Source: Mallotus nudiflorus
Lineage: Eukaryota; Streptophyta; Magnoliopsida; Malpighiales; Euphorbiaceae
Length of the DNA stretch: 64,000 bases
Direction of reading: 5' to 3'
Assembly (NCBI GenBank): GCA_947683625.1
Contig: CANTUR010000892.1
Span: forward strand, 124,001-188,000
Shown here piece after piece: positions 35,035-47,253 of this stretch. Numbering within the stretch: position 1 is the stretch's first letter; each line of letters starts with the position of its first letter. The translations under genes were made by a program, and so were the position numbers. The notes under the pieces were generated by a model. It did not search any database. It was not told the origin of the DNA and saw only the letters and a list, made by a program, of their open reading frames with translations.

Positions 35035-35270
35035 TCCATTTTTTTAACTTTTAATTATAGAAAGGTCCTTGAAAGAATTTAAGTTTTGCAATTAGATCCC
35101 TAAAAAGCATTGTAATTTAGTCCATGAAAATATTAAATCCTTTCTTTGAAAAATGCAATTAGATCCTTGAAGTTTGAAAGTTTAAATATTGAAGACCTAT
35201 TCATGACATTTTCATTATTGGAGTCTTTTGTCGCATCCATCACTCATCATCCTAAAATTGGGTGTCTACA
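35035..35270 (-). repeat. 5' LTR remnant of element B
   Basis: The last 236 bp align closely with 31685-31927 and end in the intact GTCTACA, followed by the target duplication ctttg. The rest of the 5' LTR is deleted. Confidence 0.85.
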
Positions 35271-35275
35271 CTTTG

Positions 35276-35515
35276 CCTAATTTGTGAAGAAGAATATAAG
35301 GTAGGAGGAGTCTTCTTAGGTTGGTATTTTGTTGCTCTCTTTGATAATGAAGCAACATCTTGAGTTTTCTTATTTAGAGCTATGGAGAATGCACTTGGAG
35401 TTTTGATGATATATGAGAGAATTTGCCTAGGAAAAGAGAATTTGATTACAAATTGTGATGTGAAGATGAAGAAAGGAGTTAAGGGAGTTTGTATAGGCAT
35501 GAATTAGGTAAAAAC
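35276..35515 (-). pseudogene. Sirevirus env-like gene, 5' part
   Basis: The - strand translation from 35500 contains ALNKKTQDVASLSKRATKYQPKKTPP, a lysine-rich N-terminal region followed by a serine/glutamine-rich stretch running into element B. It is separated from RNase H by a non-coding spacer (35516-36240), as expected for a separately expressed env-like gene. An ATG at about 35500 is a possible start but is not certain. Confidence 0.62.
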
Positions 35516-36240
35516 TTTGGAGTTTCAAGGGACAGTACGTTCCTCACGAGTTGCTCATGATTGTGAGCAACACTCATGAAGGGCACTACCCTCTGATGCT
35601 CTAATGATCATGAGCTACTCCCAACGGCTAGTAACAAAAAATTACAAATCAGTCCTTAAAGTTTTAAATATTTTCCAATCAAGTCCTAAAAACATGGCAG
35701 TTAGGTCCCTAAGCATCAACTTGACTCCAAACTAAATCAAATTTCAACCAAATTAAATACTATTATAATTATTATCATAAATCAACATAATCAAGCATTA
35801 AAAAAATTAATTTCAAATAATAATTTTTTAATAAACTATATTGAAAGTAAATTATGCAAATGGAAAATCAATAAAATAAATGTTTGTATATGAATTAAAT
35901 TTGCTTGATTTAAATAATTAATAGATTGAATAAAACTAAATAATTAATTATTTAATCAACAAATATTAAAAATAAAATTTATACATTTACATAAATTAAA
36001 TTTTCTTGATAAATAATTATAATAGAGTGTTAGATACCAAACAAAAATCGAAACCATACAAGTCATGATTAAGCATGAATTTATTAAATGATATCAAATA
36101 CGAAAAATAAACATAAAGTATATATAAGTAACTACATGATAACTCTCGAATCCAATCATCAAATTTGCAATTTATCAAGTTGTCAAGACAAACTTGAACC
36201 ATCAAACATACTAAGCTAATATTTAATAAAATTCAATCTT
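35516..36240 (-). other. Pol-to-env spacer of the Sirevirus with palindromes
   Basis: Non-coding. Contains a perfect hairpin GTTGCTCA-TGATTG-TGAGCAAC at 35550-35571 and a further ATGATCATGAG at about 35612, words that also occur in the element's 3' LTR (20780-20840). The rest is AT-rich. Confidence 0.55.
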
Positions 36241-36269
36241 TCTTCACAAAGAGACTTAGTAAAGATGTT

Positions 36270-37545
36270 TGCTAATTAATGATTTGTATCAACAAATTCA
36301 AGAAAAATATCACCATTTTGCACATGATCACGTAAGAAATGATGCCTAATATTAATATGCTTAATTCTAGAATGCTTAATGAGATTTTTGCTAAGGTGTA
36401 TAGCACTTGTATTGTCAAATTTAATGGGAATGCGATCAAGTTCAATGCTATAGTCCTTAAGTTATTGCTTTTGCCATAGGACTTATAAGCAACAATAACT
36501 AGTTGCAACATATTTTGCCTTAACAGTGGATAAGGTAATTGAAACTTGTTTCTTGCTAAACCAAAAAACTAAGAAATTTCCTAAAATTTGGATAAGTTCT
36601 GGAAGTGTTTTTTTCTATCCAGCAAACTACTGGCAAAGTCTACATCTGAATAACTAATTAAGTCAAAGGATGAACTCTTAGGATACCAAAGTCCTAAATT
36701 CATTGTCCCATAAAGATATTTGAAAATACTTTTAATAACATTCAAATGAGATTCTCTAGGAATAGATTGAAACCTAGCACACAAATAAGTAGCAAATATA
36801 ATATCCGATCTACTAGCAGTTAAATAAAAAAAGGATCCGATCATAACTCTAAATCACTTTTCATCAACTAGTTTACCATTCTCATCTTTATTGAGTTTGG
36901 TGGTGGTGCTCATAGGAGTCTTGCTTCACTTAGCTCTATCCATACCAAATTTCTTGAGAATATCCTTAGCGTATTTATTTGATAGATGAAAGTCTCATTT
37001 TTTTATTCCTTGATTTGTAGTCCAAGGAAGAATTTGAGCTTACCCATCATACTCATTTCAAATTCTCTTTGGATTAATTTAGAAAATTCCTTATAAAAAT
37101 AATGGTTAGTAGCACTAAAAATAATGTAATTAACATAAATTTGAACAATTAATAAATCATGGTTCAATTTTTTTTATGAAAAGAGTTATGTAAACTTTTC
37201 CCTTAGAAAAAGCTTTTTTAAAAAAGAAAGTTACTCAATCATTGATACCAAGCTCTTGGAGCTTATTTCAATCCATATAATTCTTTTGAAAGTTTAAACA
37301 TATGATTAGGAAAATCAAACTCTCAAGACCTGAAGGTTGTTCAACATACACCTCTTCTTCAATGAAACCATTCAAAAATTCACTTTTAACATCCATTTGA
37401 TAAAGTTTAAAATCCATGAATGATGTAAAGCAAGTAGCATTCTAATAGCCTCTAACCTTGTAACAGGGCAAAGGTTTCATCATAATCAATGTCTTCCTCT
37501 TAATTATAACCTTTAGCTACTAGTCTAGTTTTGTTCTTAATTATG
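36270..37545 (-). pseudogene. Sirevirus reverse transcriptase-RNase H remnant
   Basis: On the - strand RT starts at 37545 with NKTRLVAKGYN and DYDETFA. It continues with EEEVYVEQPSG, PNHMFKLSKELYGLK and IYVNYIIFSATN (about 37150-37105), then SFFYLTASRSDIIFATYLCARFQS and NLGLWYPKSSSFDLISYSD (36844-36581). RNase H follows with FDNTSAIHLSKN, HSRIKHINIRHHFLRDHVQNGDI (about 36450-36290). The catalytic YVDD box reads YVNY, so both aspartates are lost. Stops and frameshifts occur in RT, while the RNase H stretch is nearly intact. RT is cut at 37551 by another LTR. Confidence 0.9.
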
Positions 37546-37550
37546 ACATT

Positions 37551-38126
37551 GTAGACGACGGGATTTAGCGTGCGACTAAGATTTTAGCAACTACGACACT
37601 GTTTGAGCTCAGGGCTCTAGAGAACACACTAACCATTATCATAAAGACATGGCATGGAGATGAGGAGTTGCCACCCAGGGTAATAACTAGGACAAATAAA
37701 AAATGGTAGTACTCAATTCTCTAAAAGAAAACTAGCACCACAACCAAGAGATTCTGGATACAGAATACTAACTTCTTTCAGTCTTATGTTCATTTAGAAT
37801 TACTTTATGAATTATTATCTTATCCTCTATTTATATGCAATTTCATATAAACCCTTATTTAAACAATTAACTCTAGGTAAACTAGTCATGAAAAATACAT
37901 ATAAACAATACATTCATTTAAATTCATAATCCCTAAGTTAGTCTAATATACATTGATTTTAATTAAATGAGCTAAATCTACATGTTTTAATTTACAAATG
38001 ATCCTAAAAACTAATTAGCCTAATTCTTATTTAATTTTAATTAAGTGAACCTAAGTCTATTTATTTTAATTCTAAGAATGGACCTAAATCTAAAAATTAT
38101 AAAGTATTTAAATTAGTGGGCCTAAT
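37551..38126 (-). mobile_element. TGTAGAC-family LTR fragment (copy C)
   Basis: Starts TGTAGACGACGGG and follows copies A and B for 576 bp, through GGCTCTAGAGAACACACTAACC, CACCCAGGGTAATAACT and GTGGGCCTAATT. It is then interrupted by the Tat-type element at 38127. The remaining part of this LTR and its far end are not in the window. Confidence 0.82.
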
Positions 38127-40020
38127 TGTGAACACTATCAGTTTGATCGGCTCACAATGAAAGCCCAATGATGAGAAAATTTGAGTTTTGAATGTAAGGG
38201 GAGCCCGAGACTTCTCTAAAATTGACTCAAAAAGCCCAAACACTAAGACAAGCCCACAAATACCATATCCAAGCCAAAGCCTAGCCCATCGCCTCTTGAC
38301 CTAAGGGCCTTGAGTTAGCCTAAGTGAAGAGGCGATCACCTCAATGAAGAGGCATCGCCTCTTCACCCTAAGCATCGGTAAGGCGAAGCCTCATCAAACA
38401 GGCACCGCCTCTTCACACCCACTCTCTACAACATTAAATGCCATTAATGGTAGTGCTTAGAGGCTCACCTGCTAAAGAGTTGGTCATTTTTGGATATAAA
38501 AGAAAGGAAAAAAATTAGAAAAAAGAACATGGGGAATGAAAAAAGGCAAGGGAAGAGGGTAAGAATGGGTTTTTAGGAAATTGAAAAAGGGAGAGGGTGA
38601 GAAGCCTTAAAAGAAAGGTGTGAGAGTATGAGAGAGGAGGTTGACAACTTGAGGTGTGAAAAAAAAAGTTTGAAAAAAGAAAGAAGAAAGGAAGAAGAGG
38701 AAGAAGACTTAGAAAGCTAAAGACTTTGATTTCATAGGGAGGGAACGGGGTGTCTTTTGCATTCAAAGCCTCTTAACTAAGCCTTTAGTTAGGAGTGTCA
38801 AACATGTCTAAGTCAGTAAGCTCCCCCCTTTTTAAGCTTTAAGCCCTTTGTTTTTATTAAAAGCATTGATTCATTATTTTATGCTTGTATTCTTGAGTTT
38901 TATTATTTATTTAAATTTATATGTGAAGCATGATTACATAAGACACTGAATATTGATTGTTAAAATTTGTATATTTGCATCTGTTTCTTATATATTTGCA
39001 TGATCATTGAGTTTCTTAGGATTTAAGAAATGTAGTCTGTCTCTGTCCTTGTTGAAGGGGTGACATCTCATGATGAGGCGATAGTGTTATCGCCTCCTGG
39101 TCAGGGGGTGACAAAGAGACGTCACCCCTTGACTAGCATTATGCTTGTTTCTGTCTTGATTTTCAGCTATGTTCAATCCTTATCTTGAATATTTGGCATA
39201 ATTTTCATGTTTAATTTGTTACATCTCCTTATTTCATGCATGATTATTGTGTTATTTGATATTATTTTTAATGTTATATTATTGTGTCATTTTGTAAACT
39301 ATTTTGTGGATTTATTTCCATTTATTTTATAAATATTATTTGTGAATGATTTATAGATATTGTTATTGATTACGAGATAGAACTAACTCATATTTGTTGC
39401 AGGAATTATGTTGTGATTTCTAAGTATTAGATTATTACTTTATTAATTAATTCTTAAGAGTTTTGGTTTGTATAATTAATTAGTTTATTTTTGGTTTATG
39501 TATGGTTTATTTTTAGTATTTTTACATTTATTTACACTAAAAGTTGTAATCCTTTATCCCTCTTCCCTTTTATTTGGAATGAATGGTTGTAAATTATTTT
39601 TATTTATTTTATTTTATTTTATTTATAATTGAATGTCGGAAATATAAGCATGAAATGGGACTAATGTGCAAACTTAGGATAAAATATAAAATTGGAAACC
39701 AGTCGTGATTAGCATTTTAATAAGGAAATAATTTGATAATTAAAGGTAATAAAATACAAAACACACATGGAGGCCAATCGCATAGTTAGGTGGGCATTTC
39801 AAAAATCCTATACCTAGTTTCTGAACCCGATCTCTTATGATAACTTCTGGGAACCACCGTGGAATCCAGTTGTTGTACAGTGTATCCCGATTTTTATCCG
39901 GGTGGTGACTCTATCTCCATTTTAGGGCCCAAGCCCACTATGTATTTCCTAATGAGCCCCGAGCTTGCACAGTGCCGTGGTCACAAACACTTAGGCACGC
40001 AATTAACCCCGCCGCCTACT
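38127..40020 (+). repeat. 5' LTR of the Tat-type element
   Basis: Begins TGTGAACACTATC and ends CCGCCTACT (expected CA), about 1894 bp. GAGGCGAT/ATCGCCTC words cluster at about 38288-38420 and 39078-39130. The TATAAAAGAAA word at about 38495-38505 is a possible promoter core. Confidence 0.75.
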
Positions 40021-40021
40021 G

Positions 40022-40039
40022 TGGTGACTCCACTGGGGA
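40022..40039 (+). promoter_or_regulatory. Primer-binding site of the Tat-type element
   Basis: TGGTGACTCCACTGGGGA follows the LTR after one base. It begins with TGG, the complement of a tRNA CCA end, and resembles the GGCGACTC.GCTGGGGA-type site of Tat/Ogre elements, for which a tRNA-Arg primer has been reported. The primer identity is recalled, not computed. Confidence 0.7.
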
Positions 40040-40775
40040 TAAAGAAACTTATTCCAAGTGTTATGTAATTTATCATTTTTGATTATTTCTTTATTTCTTT
40101 TGCAAATTTTGCATTCACTACACATTTCCACACAATGTACTCCAAGTCCCAAATAAACCAACAATAATCTTTGTTTTGCTGCTTATGTTTCACTCAAACT
40201 TAGTGGTGAGGTATTTGATTATTATCACTCATAGCAAGTACCTATTCACGTCTTTCAAACCCTTGGGTGGGGAGACGTAATAGATGTATATAGTTGTGGG
40301 AGCCAAAACTTATTACCCAAGACTCAGCTCATGTAATGACCTAGCAATTCTACTAGGTTTTTTTCCAAATGCATGTGTTTTATGCCATATGGTAATCCTT
40401 TAAATAAAGCCCAAGCCCATTATGCCTATTATTAGCCCATTTCAAAGGGCTTTTGATAAAGTGAACCTTTGATATTATTCTTTGCCCGTTTAAAATGGAC
40501 TTTGAAATTATTTGAAGGAATTGTCACTTGTTTGTACTATCTTGAGAGTTATCTTACATCTATCAATTTTATTATCCCCCGTTGATAATCAAAACCCATA
40601 ACAAAAATCCTATGACAAGGAACTCGTCATTGAACACGTGTGTGGGAGAAATAAGGGTGGAGATACCATTAGAGAGCTTTTTTTTTTTATCCTCTAATAC
40701 ATGCATATATGTTTTTTCTCTTTACCATTAGGTTTGCATTTCATACATACACATCATGCATGTTTCTAACCCCCC

Positions 40776-42789
40776 ATGGTTGCAAATATAGATCCACAAT
40801 AGTCAACCAATTGGAAGCGATCTGACACCGGCCTCCTGGTTAGAATCCGTAGAGAGATCAAAATGGCAAAATTTGATGCTAAAGTCTTTAAGGAATAGTT
40901 AAAAGCTAAAATGGCCAAACAAACTAGGGCGATTATGAAAGAAATTATGGGGGAAATGATGGGTACAGCTAGAGGAGAACCACCAGTACCTCAGCCAGCA
41001 ATGCCCCAACCACCAACATCGCAGTCTTGACCTTTTGATTTAGATGTTAAGGTTCCTAGAAGGAAAGAGGTAAAGGATGATCAGTAGACAGTATTGGCAG
41101 AACCTGTTATCCGTCAGAAAGAGGATGCCCTGAAAAATGTAGAGAAGCCAGACTAGGCTAAAGACCTTGTCAAGTCTATGGCTCAAATGCAGTTAATGAT
41201 AAAGGAAAAAGGGATTAATGCCCCAATGAGCTATTTCAAGTTGAGCCTAGATGAGGATGATGATCCTTTACTATGAAAGTTCAAATTCCCTAACATAAAT
41301 AAGTTCACTGGCACAGAGGATCCCCACCTCCATTTAAAGCAGTATGTGACCCACATGAAGATAACTGAACTGACTAAAGCATAGATTATGAAGCAATTTC
41401 CTCTATCTCTGGAAGAAACACCCATCAGATCGTATTATGCTCTAGAATCTCGTGTTCAAGCTAATTGGGAGGAATTATGCACTGCATTCATTAAGCATTA
41501 TAGTCTCAACATTCAGATAGAGGCTTCCCTAAAAGACTTGCAGAATGTGAAGCAGAAGTTCAATGAATCTTTTACAGATTATTTGGTCAATTGGAGAGCA
41601 AAATTGGTACAGATGAATCAATGACCCGCAGAATCTAATCAGCTAGTAATAGCCATGGAAGGGGTACTCCCTCTCTCCAAGAAGCTAAGGGATATATGGA
41701 TTCAAAACTTTGAGGAGTTGTATAGGTTTGGAGTACAGAAAGAATTAGACCATACGCAAGAAAAGAAGTTCTTCAATGGAAGATCTATGAACATAAAGGG
41801 GTTTAGATCTAGTAGCGGAGTTGGGTCAAGCAGAAGTATACAGATCAACGTAGTCAGACAATCCTAAAGGTTTTCTAATTTAGGAAGACCCCTCTCCAAA
41901 TTCCTATAAAAACTGATTGAGAATAACCTTATACAATCTTTACCTAAATGACCTCCTTTCCTAAATGCCAACCCAAAACTATACTGCAAATACCACCAGA
42001 ACATTTGACATGATACAGAAAGCTATACTTGCCTAAAACATGAGATTCAAGATTTGATCGATTCAGGCAAAATAATCGAACCGGAAACTAGAAAACCAAA
42101 CACCCAAAATAACCCTTTATCCAACTATTGAAATGTACCACCACCAAATCCCTATATCCTGATGATCAACACGAGTCTAAGAGAGGAGCAAGTCATTAAT
42201 TCTTTTATTGACGTCATGCCCACACCACCAAAACCACAACCAAAAGACTTGAATCTGAGATAGCAGGCCATTGAGTCTCATGTAAATGTGCTTGATATTT
42301 GGAGTTCTAATGACGAAGAAAAAAGAGCAGTTGATCTATGGAAGAACAATGAGAAGAAAGCAGCACAATCGACTGAGAAATCAGAGGAAGGGGAGGAAGA
42401 GGTGAAAAAGGTTGAGGCAGATAAAGAGGGAAGTAGTTCAAAAGAAGGATTAGAGAAAGATGAGAAAGCTGAGGATATTATAGAGGCCAAAAGAGATAAG
42501 AAAACTCTTGCCAGCATTTGGGAGCTGCTTATGAATTCCTAAGCCCATCGGGAAGCACTGGTTTTGGCTCTTGATTACAAAAAGATACCTTCAACACAAA
42601 CTTCAAAGCAAATGGTGGACTTGTTAATTGAAAGCACTCAGGGGGCAATTATTTTCACAGATAATGACCTACCCTTAGAAGGAAGGGATCACAGCAAAGC
42701 CTTATTCATTAGGGCCAAAGTAAAAGGTAAATTGACATGTTATGTTATGGTTGATAATGGGTCAACCATTAATGTATATCCTCAAAAAT
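40776..42789 (+). pseudogene. Tat-type gag-protease frame with stops but no frameshift
   Basis: One reading frame (phase of the ATG at 40776, with a second in-frame ATG at 40863) runs for about 670 codons. Landmarks are KFKFPNINKFTGTEDPHLHL (gag core), WEELCTAFIKHY, SFTDYLVNWRAKL, a YCKYHQN..HDTESYTCLKH nucleocapsid knuckle (about 41975-42035) and an acidic lysine/glutamate-rich linker at 42288-42540. It ends with CYVMVDNGSTINVYP, the protease active site (about 42738-42780). More than a dozen stops interrupt it, yet open pieces at 41388, 41655, 42288 and 42564 all share the same phase. Gag builds the particle and protease matures it; the rest of pol is cut off. Confidence 0.88.
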
Positions 42790-43133
42790 AAATTTTAAAA
42801 TAATAATATAAAAAAAATTTAATTACCACTTGAAAGAGATTTCATTGTAAGAAAAAAAAAAAAGAGAGAGTAAATGTAATTAAGTTAATAGAATTTTGTC
42901 AACAACAAAAATGAAAGAAGTGGACCAATTTATTCAGAGTGAGTGACATATAGAAAAGTAAATGAGGGAACAGTTTTCATGTGAACATTGTTAACTTACA
43001 ACTACCAATTTCAGATGGGATACTACGGCTGTTTCTTCAGCTTTTAATGTTGAACTCATTCATTCAATTCCAACTCAACTTACACCCTCAATAATATCAC
43101 CACAACTAATATTTCAACACATTGCTAGCCCAC

Positions 43134-43186
<53 letters not shown>

Positions 43187-46100
43187 CACTTAAATTGTTA
43201 AACGAGTAATATATATTCAAAATATTTTACGTTTACATTATAAAATGATGATGAATATCACATATATAGGGTTGAAAGAATAATTTTGACCTTTTTTAAA
43301 AATTGTTGATCTAAAATTGTTTTTTCTAATATAAATGATATTCTTTCAAAGCATATATAATGATAAATTACATTTTTTTTAAAGTAGACATTTTACCATT
43401 AGATTGAATTGAAATTGGAGGATTTTCAAGTAATGTAATGACATTGTATATAGTGACATTTTCTTCAATGTTTTGCTTTTCTTCTATTATATTTTTCTTC
43501 TCTCCATTTTTTCTCAAGTTGCATACTTATCTCCTCTAAAAAGAAAAATTGCATGCTCATAGATGGAATATAAAAAATTGCTATGTAACTTTATGTTCAT
43601 GAATTATTTGTAAATTTAAATGAGTCAAAAGGAATTTTAAAATATACAAACTATCAATTAAAATTGTACACTAAAAAATTTAAAATAAATTATAATATAT
43701 TTAATCAAAATTATGATTTTATTATAATAATATATTTTTAAAATATTTTTTATAATAAAAATTTATATATTATGTATCTAAAATTAAATTATTAATATAT
43801 TAAAACTACAAATTAACTGATAAACTTATTTATGAGTTTCACAAACTGAACTTTTATATAGTTTGAGTTTGACTTATTTATTAAATAAACTTTAATATAT
43901 AAATTTAAATGAGTTTTTATCAAATTAAACACTGAAAAACTTACCAATAGTTTGACTCCAAAAATCTATTTTTAGTATTAAAATGTGAAATGTATATATA
44001 TACTATCCAAGCATCGTCGCCACAAATTCACTGCCTGATTTTTATCAAATAACTAAATCCCAGACCAGATATATATGCAAGAATTCAATAAAAATTGGCC
44101 ACAACTTATAATAACTTCAATATACATATGTGTGCAGACACTCTAAGCATATAATGGTAGAAGTCACTAGAGGCCATTATAAGAAATTTTTATTCCAGAA
44201 TTTAAGCATGTGGCAAGATCATGGCATATAAAATAACATAAAAAACAAGCGATTGATTGTCTATGATTGCAATTGCATATATATCCAATGAAAGTGATCA
44301 GAAGATCAATCTTTTTAATGAACATTCATAAACTATATATAAGAGTGAAATTTTGACAATATCTCTATACATAATGAGTACACATGCACCAATCCACATT
44401 TGTAAATAAATAATAAAATCTATTATGGGTATAAATTTGAGAAAATTAATTCTAGGCTAGAATAGATTTGCCCTAATAAATAATAATAGGAGAATTAATT
44501 AGTGTAAAGATGATAATTAATGAAAACTTCCATAGCTTGTATGCACTTATGAGAAATTTCAAAGATAAACATAAATATATATTTTAGAATGATAAGTGAA
44601 AAAGTGGTTTTCAATAATATTATGAGATATAAAGATTAAATCATGTTGCTATTGATTTAAAAAAGAAAAATTGTCCTATATTATGCAGTGCATCAGTATT
44701 TAATATTTAGGTCATTTATGCTTTTTATAAATTAAAAAAAATATTTATTTAGAATGAGAAGAAAAATGAAAATTTAGGATGGGACTCTAGCAAACTAAAA
44801 TTAATGATTGATTATAACAGATTTTGATAGAATAATACAAAAATGACATACATACAGAAAAGGGAAAGGGACCAAAGATATAACATAATTAAAAATTGCC
44901 CCCACATTGTTAATGCAACATCTGAAAAGATGCCAACCTTATATGCATGTGGTCCAAGCATAAGTTCCAGACAACAATGATCATACCCATCAAGGCTTTT
45001 AAAGACTTCAAAGAGCTATCTTTATATATATTTGACAGTTGAAGGGTTCTTTACATGTTGAAAAAGTCCCAATTCACATCATCATCACCACAACACTTAG
45101 CCCCAATTTGCTTCTTGTTTTCATATATATATATATTCAAGAGGAATCATATGGTCAATAAACTTTAAGTGAAACACACCTTAAGAAATGTGAAAACATT
45201 CCCATATGAGAGTTTTGATGTATGCATAGATATATATGTGCTTCAAATAAGAAGGTAGTAGTAGTAGTGGTGGGCTCTCATGTTCTCATATCCACTTGCA
45301 TTGCCTTTCCTTATTGCATCCACATTAAATTCTTTATTTCTGTTCTTTTCTGCACAAGAAATAACCGAAAACTTTGAATTTGCTTTTGCACTTGATGTGA
45401 ATCGGAAGTTACATGTGTTGAAAGGGATAGAAAATTTCTAAAATCGACTGTTACATATTATAACATGTTTAATGGTGGAATATTATATGGATGCAAGCAA
45501 AAATTTCCCAAAATAAAATCAACTACCTTTAGCTTTCACATTAATTAATTCATATCTATATACTTTGGATTCCACCTATTTGGATCTTAGAGTACTAGCC
45601 AATTGGAATATGACATGTGTAGCAACAATTGCTTGATCTGAAAACTACTACACATTCCTCACCATGTGACTTATGTACCGAGATTGCAATAGTTCATGAT
45701 GTTATATTTTTCCAAAATTACCAAAAATACCAATGCCCATATTTCCATTTTTCTCTCAATTTCAATCTTCAACTTAAAAAAGTAGAACTTGCTAGACAAA
45801 GTTGGATTTTAATGGTAGACATTTTGATGGGTAATAATTACACAAGTGGAGGAGGAAAAAAAAAGGAACACAAACAAAGAGAATTAAGGCCTATATATAT
45901 ATATCTCTTCAATCTACATATAAATATATTTTTTTTTTCACTCATGTGATTCCTTTTGTTACATAGTGAAAATTTATGTATTTTTTATATATCATTTTTA
46001 AAAAAAAATAATAATAATAATAAAAGGACGGTGGAGTTTGAATGGTACAATTTTGTAGTACTATATAAAGCTGGCAAAATAGTGAAAACCAACATAACTT

Positions 46101-47220
46101 CCACTTGCAACAACAGTTACTGAAATTGTGTTAACAAAGTGAATCCCACCACATGGATTGATTTTTCTACATTTAGAGATATTTAGGAGCATCCCCACAA
46201 ATTTAAATTTTATTTCTTATAAAAATCCAAATTTCTTGTGTTGGAAAATGTCAAATGTTTAGCAAATAAAAGAGAATTTGCCTTATGTTCCTAATACTCG
46301 TTTCAAGTTATCATGGAGATGTCGCTTCTTCTATTATTAAACAAGCTCTTTGTTATCTTCAGGATAACTCATATTTTAAAAACCTAAACTCAATGAGCTT
46401 TTGTGTTCTTTAATGGGATTACAGTCTTTAAGGTTTTGTGTTTTAAAAGAGTGAAAGTTTTCAGTCTTTGCAATTTCATAAATGGGAAGTTCCTGTTAAT
46501 TCTCTATATGGGCATTCCTCTTATATTTACTAGGCTAAGCTAAGTAGCAATTTAACAAAATGACATTTTCTAAAAAAAAATGTAGGACATATATATATAA
46601 AAAAATTATAAGTATTAAATATATAGAAATATTTAAATAAATATTTAAAAAATATATACATATTTTACATGCAAATATTAAAAAAAATATCACCATCAAT
46701 TTAATAGTACAATTATGGATTATTTTGTTTAATTTAAAAAATATAGAGTTTTTACAAATTTTGTTTTCTTTTTTATTGAAAAAATTGGAAAAATATTTTT
46801 GAATTAAAAATGTGTAATCTAATTTTTCTAAAATTTGTTGAATTGACTCTAAACATTTCTGAGATATTTTTTTAAAATTTTTGAAATAAAAATATTTTTT
46901 ATATGAAAATGTATAAATTATATATTTAAAAATATATCAACCGAAATGAGGCTAATTAAGTATACGGTAAAAATTTCCCTCCAATGGGCACAGCCAAAAT
47001 CTGAGTCTCAATCATTTTCAAAAGAATTTAATGTTAATAAAACAATAAAAAAGGACAACTCTATTATTAAAAATTGAACACCCAACTATACTTAAGTTCA
47101 TCATCAATAGAAAACTCTATGATAAAAATCTAGCTATTTAGAGTGAAAAATAATTATATATGTATATATAACAAAATTGTCTCATTCAAGAAAAAGAGAT
47201 AGAGACATTAGTTAATTATG

Positions 47221-47253
<33 letters not shown>

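Larger units (their letters stand above)
26647..35270 (-). mobile_element. TGTAGAC-family LTR element (copy B), internally deleted, Tat/Ogre-like
   Basis: The outer ends TGTAGACGGC and GGTGTCTACA are flanked by a perfect 5-bp duplication ctttg (26642-26646 and 35271-35275). Read on the - strand there is a 236-bp 5' LTR remnant (35270-35035), about 3.1 kb of non-coding interior with a 120-bp tandem array, a polypurine tract and a full 3' LTR (31927-26647). No gag or pol remains. A deletion fused the early 5' LTR to the 3' untranslated region while leaving the target duplication intact. Tandem repeats in the 3' untranslated region are known from Ogre/Tat elements, hence the tentative lineage. 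A solo LTR is nested in its 3' LTR. Confidence 0.85.
19943..37550 (-). mobile_element. Sirevirus-like Copia element, heavily interrupted, 5' half missing
   Basis: Read on the - strand, RT and RNase H (37545-36270) are followed by an env-like gene in three pieces (35515-35276, 26641-26237, 22873-22200), a non-coding 3' region, a polypurine tract and a 3' LTR (21153-19943). An env-like gene between RNase H and the 3' LTR is the layout of Sireviruses. Copies of other LTR elements split it at 22879-26231, 26647-35270 and from 37551. Gag, protease, integrase, the start of RT and the 5' LTR are missing from the window. It was inserted into the LINE at about 19942. Confidence 0.82.
38127..42789 (+). 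mobile_element. Tat-type Ty3/Gypsy element, 3'-truncated
   Basis: An LTR (38127-40020) is followed directly by a primer-binding site, a 0.7-kb leader and a gag-protease frame (40776-42789). The sequence then passes without transition into AT-rich DNA. RT, RNase H, integrase and the 3' LTR are missing. The primer site, the gag zinc-knuckle pattern and the DNGS protease box point to the Tat/Ogre branch of Gypsy. Confidence 0.85.
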
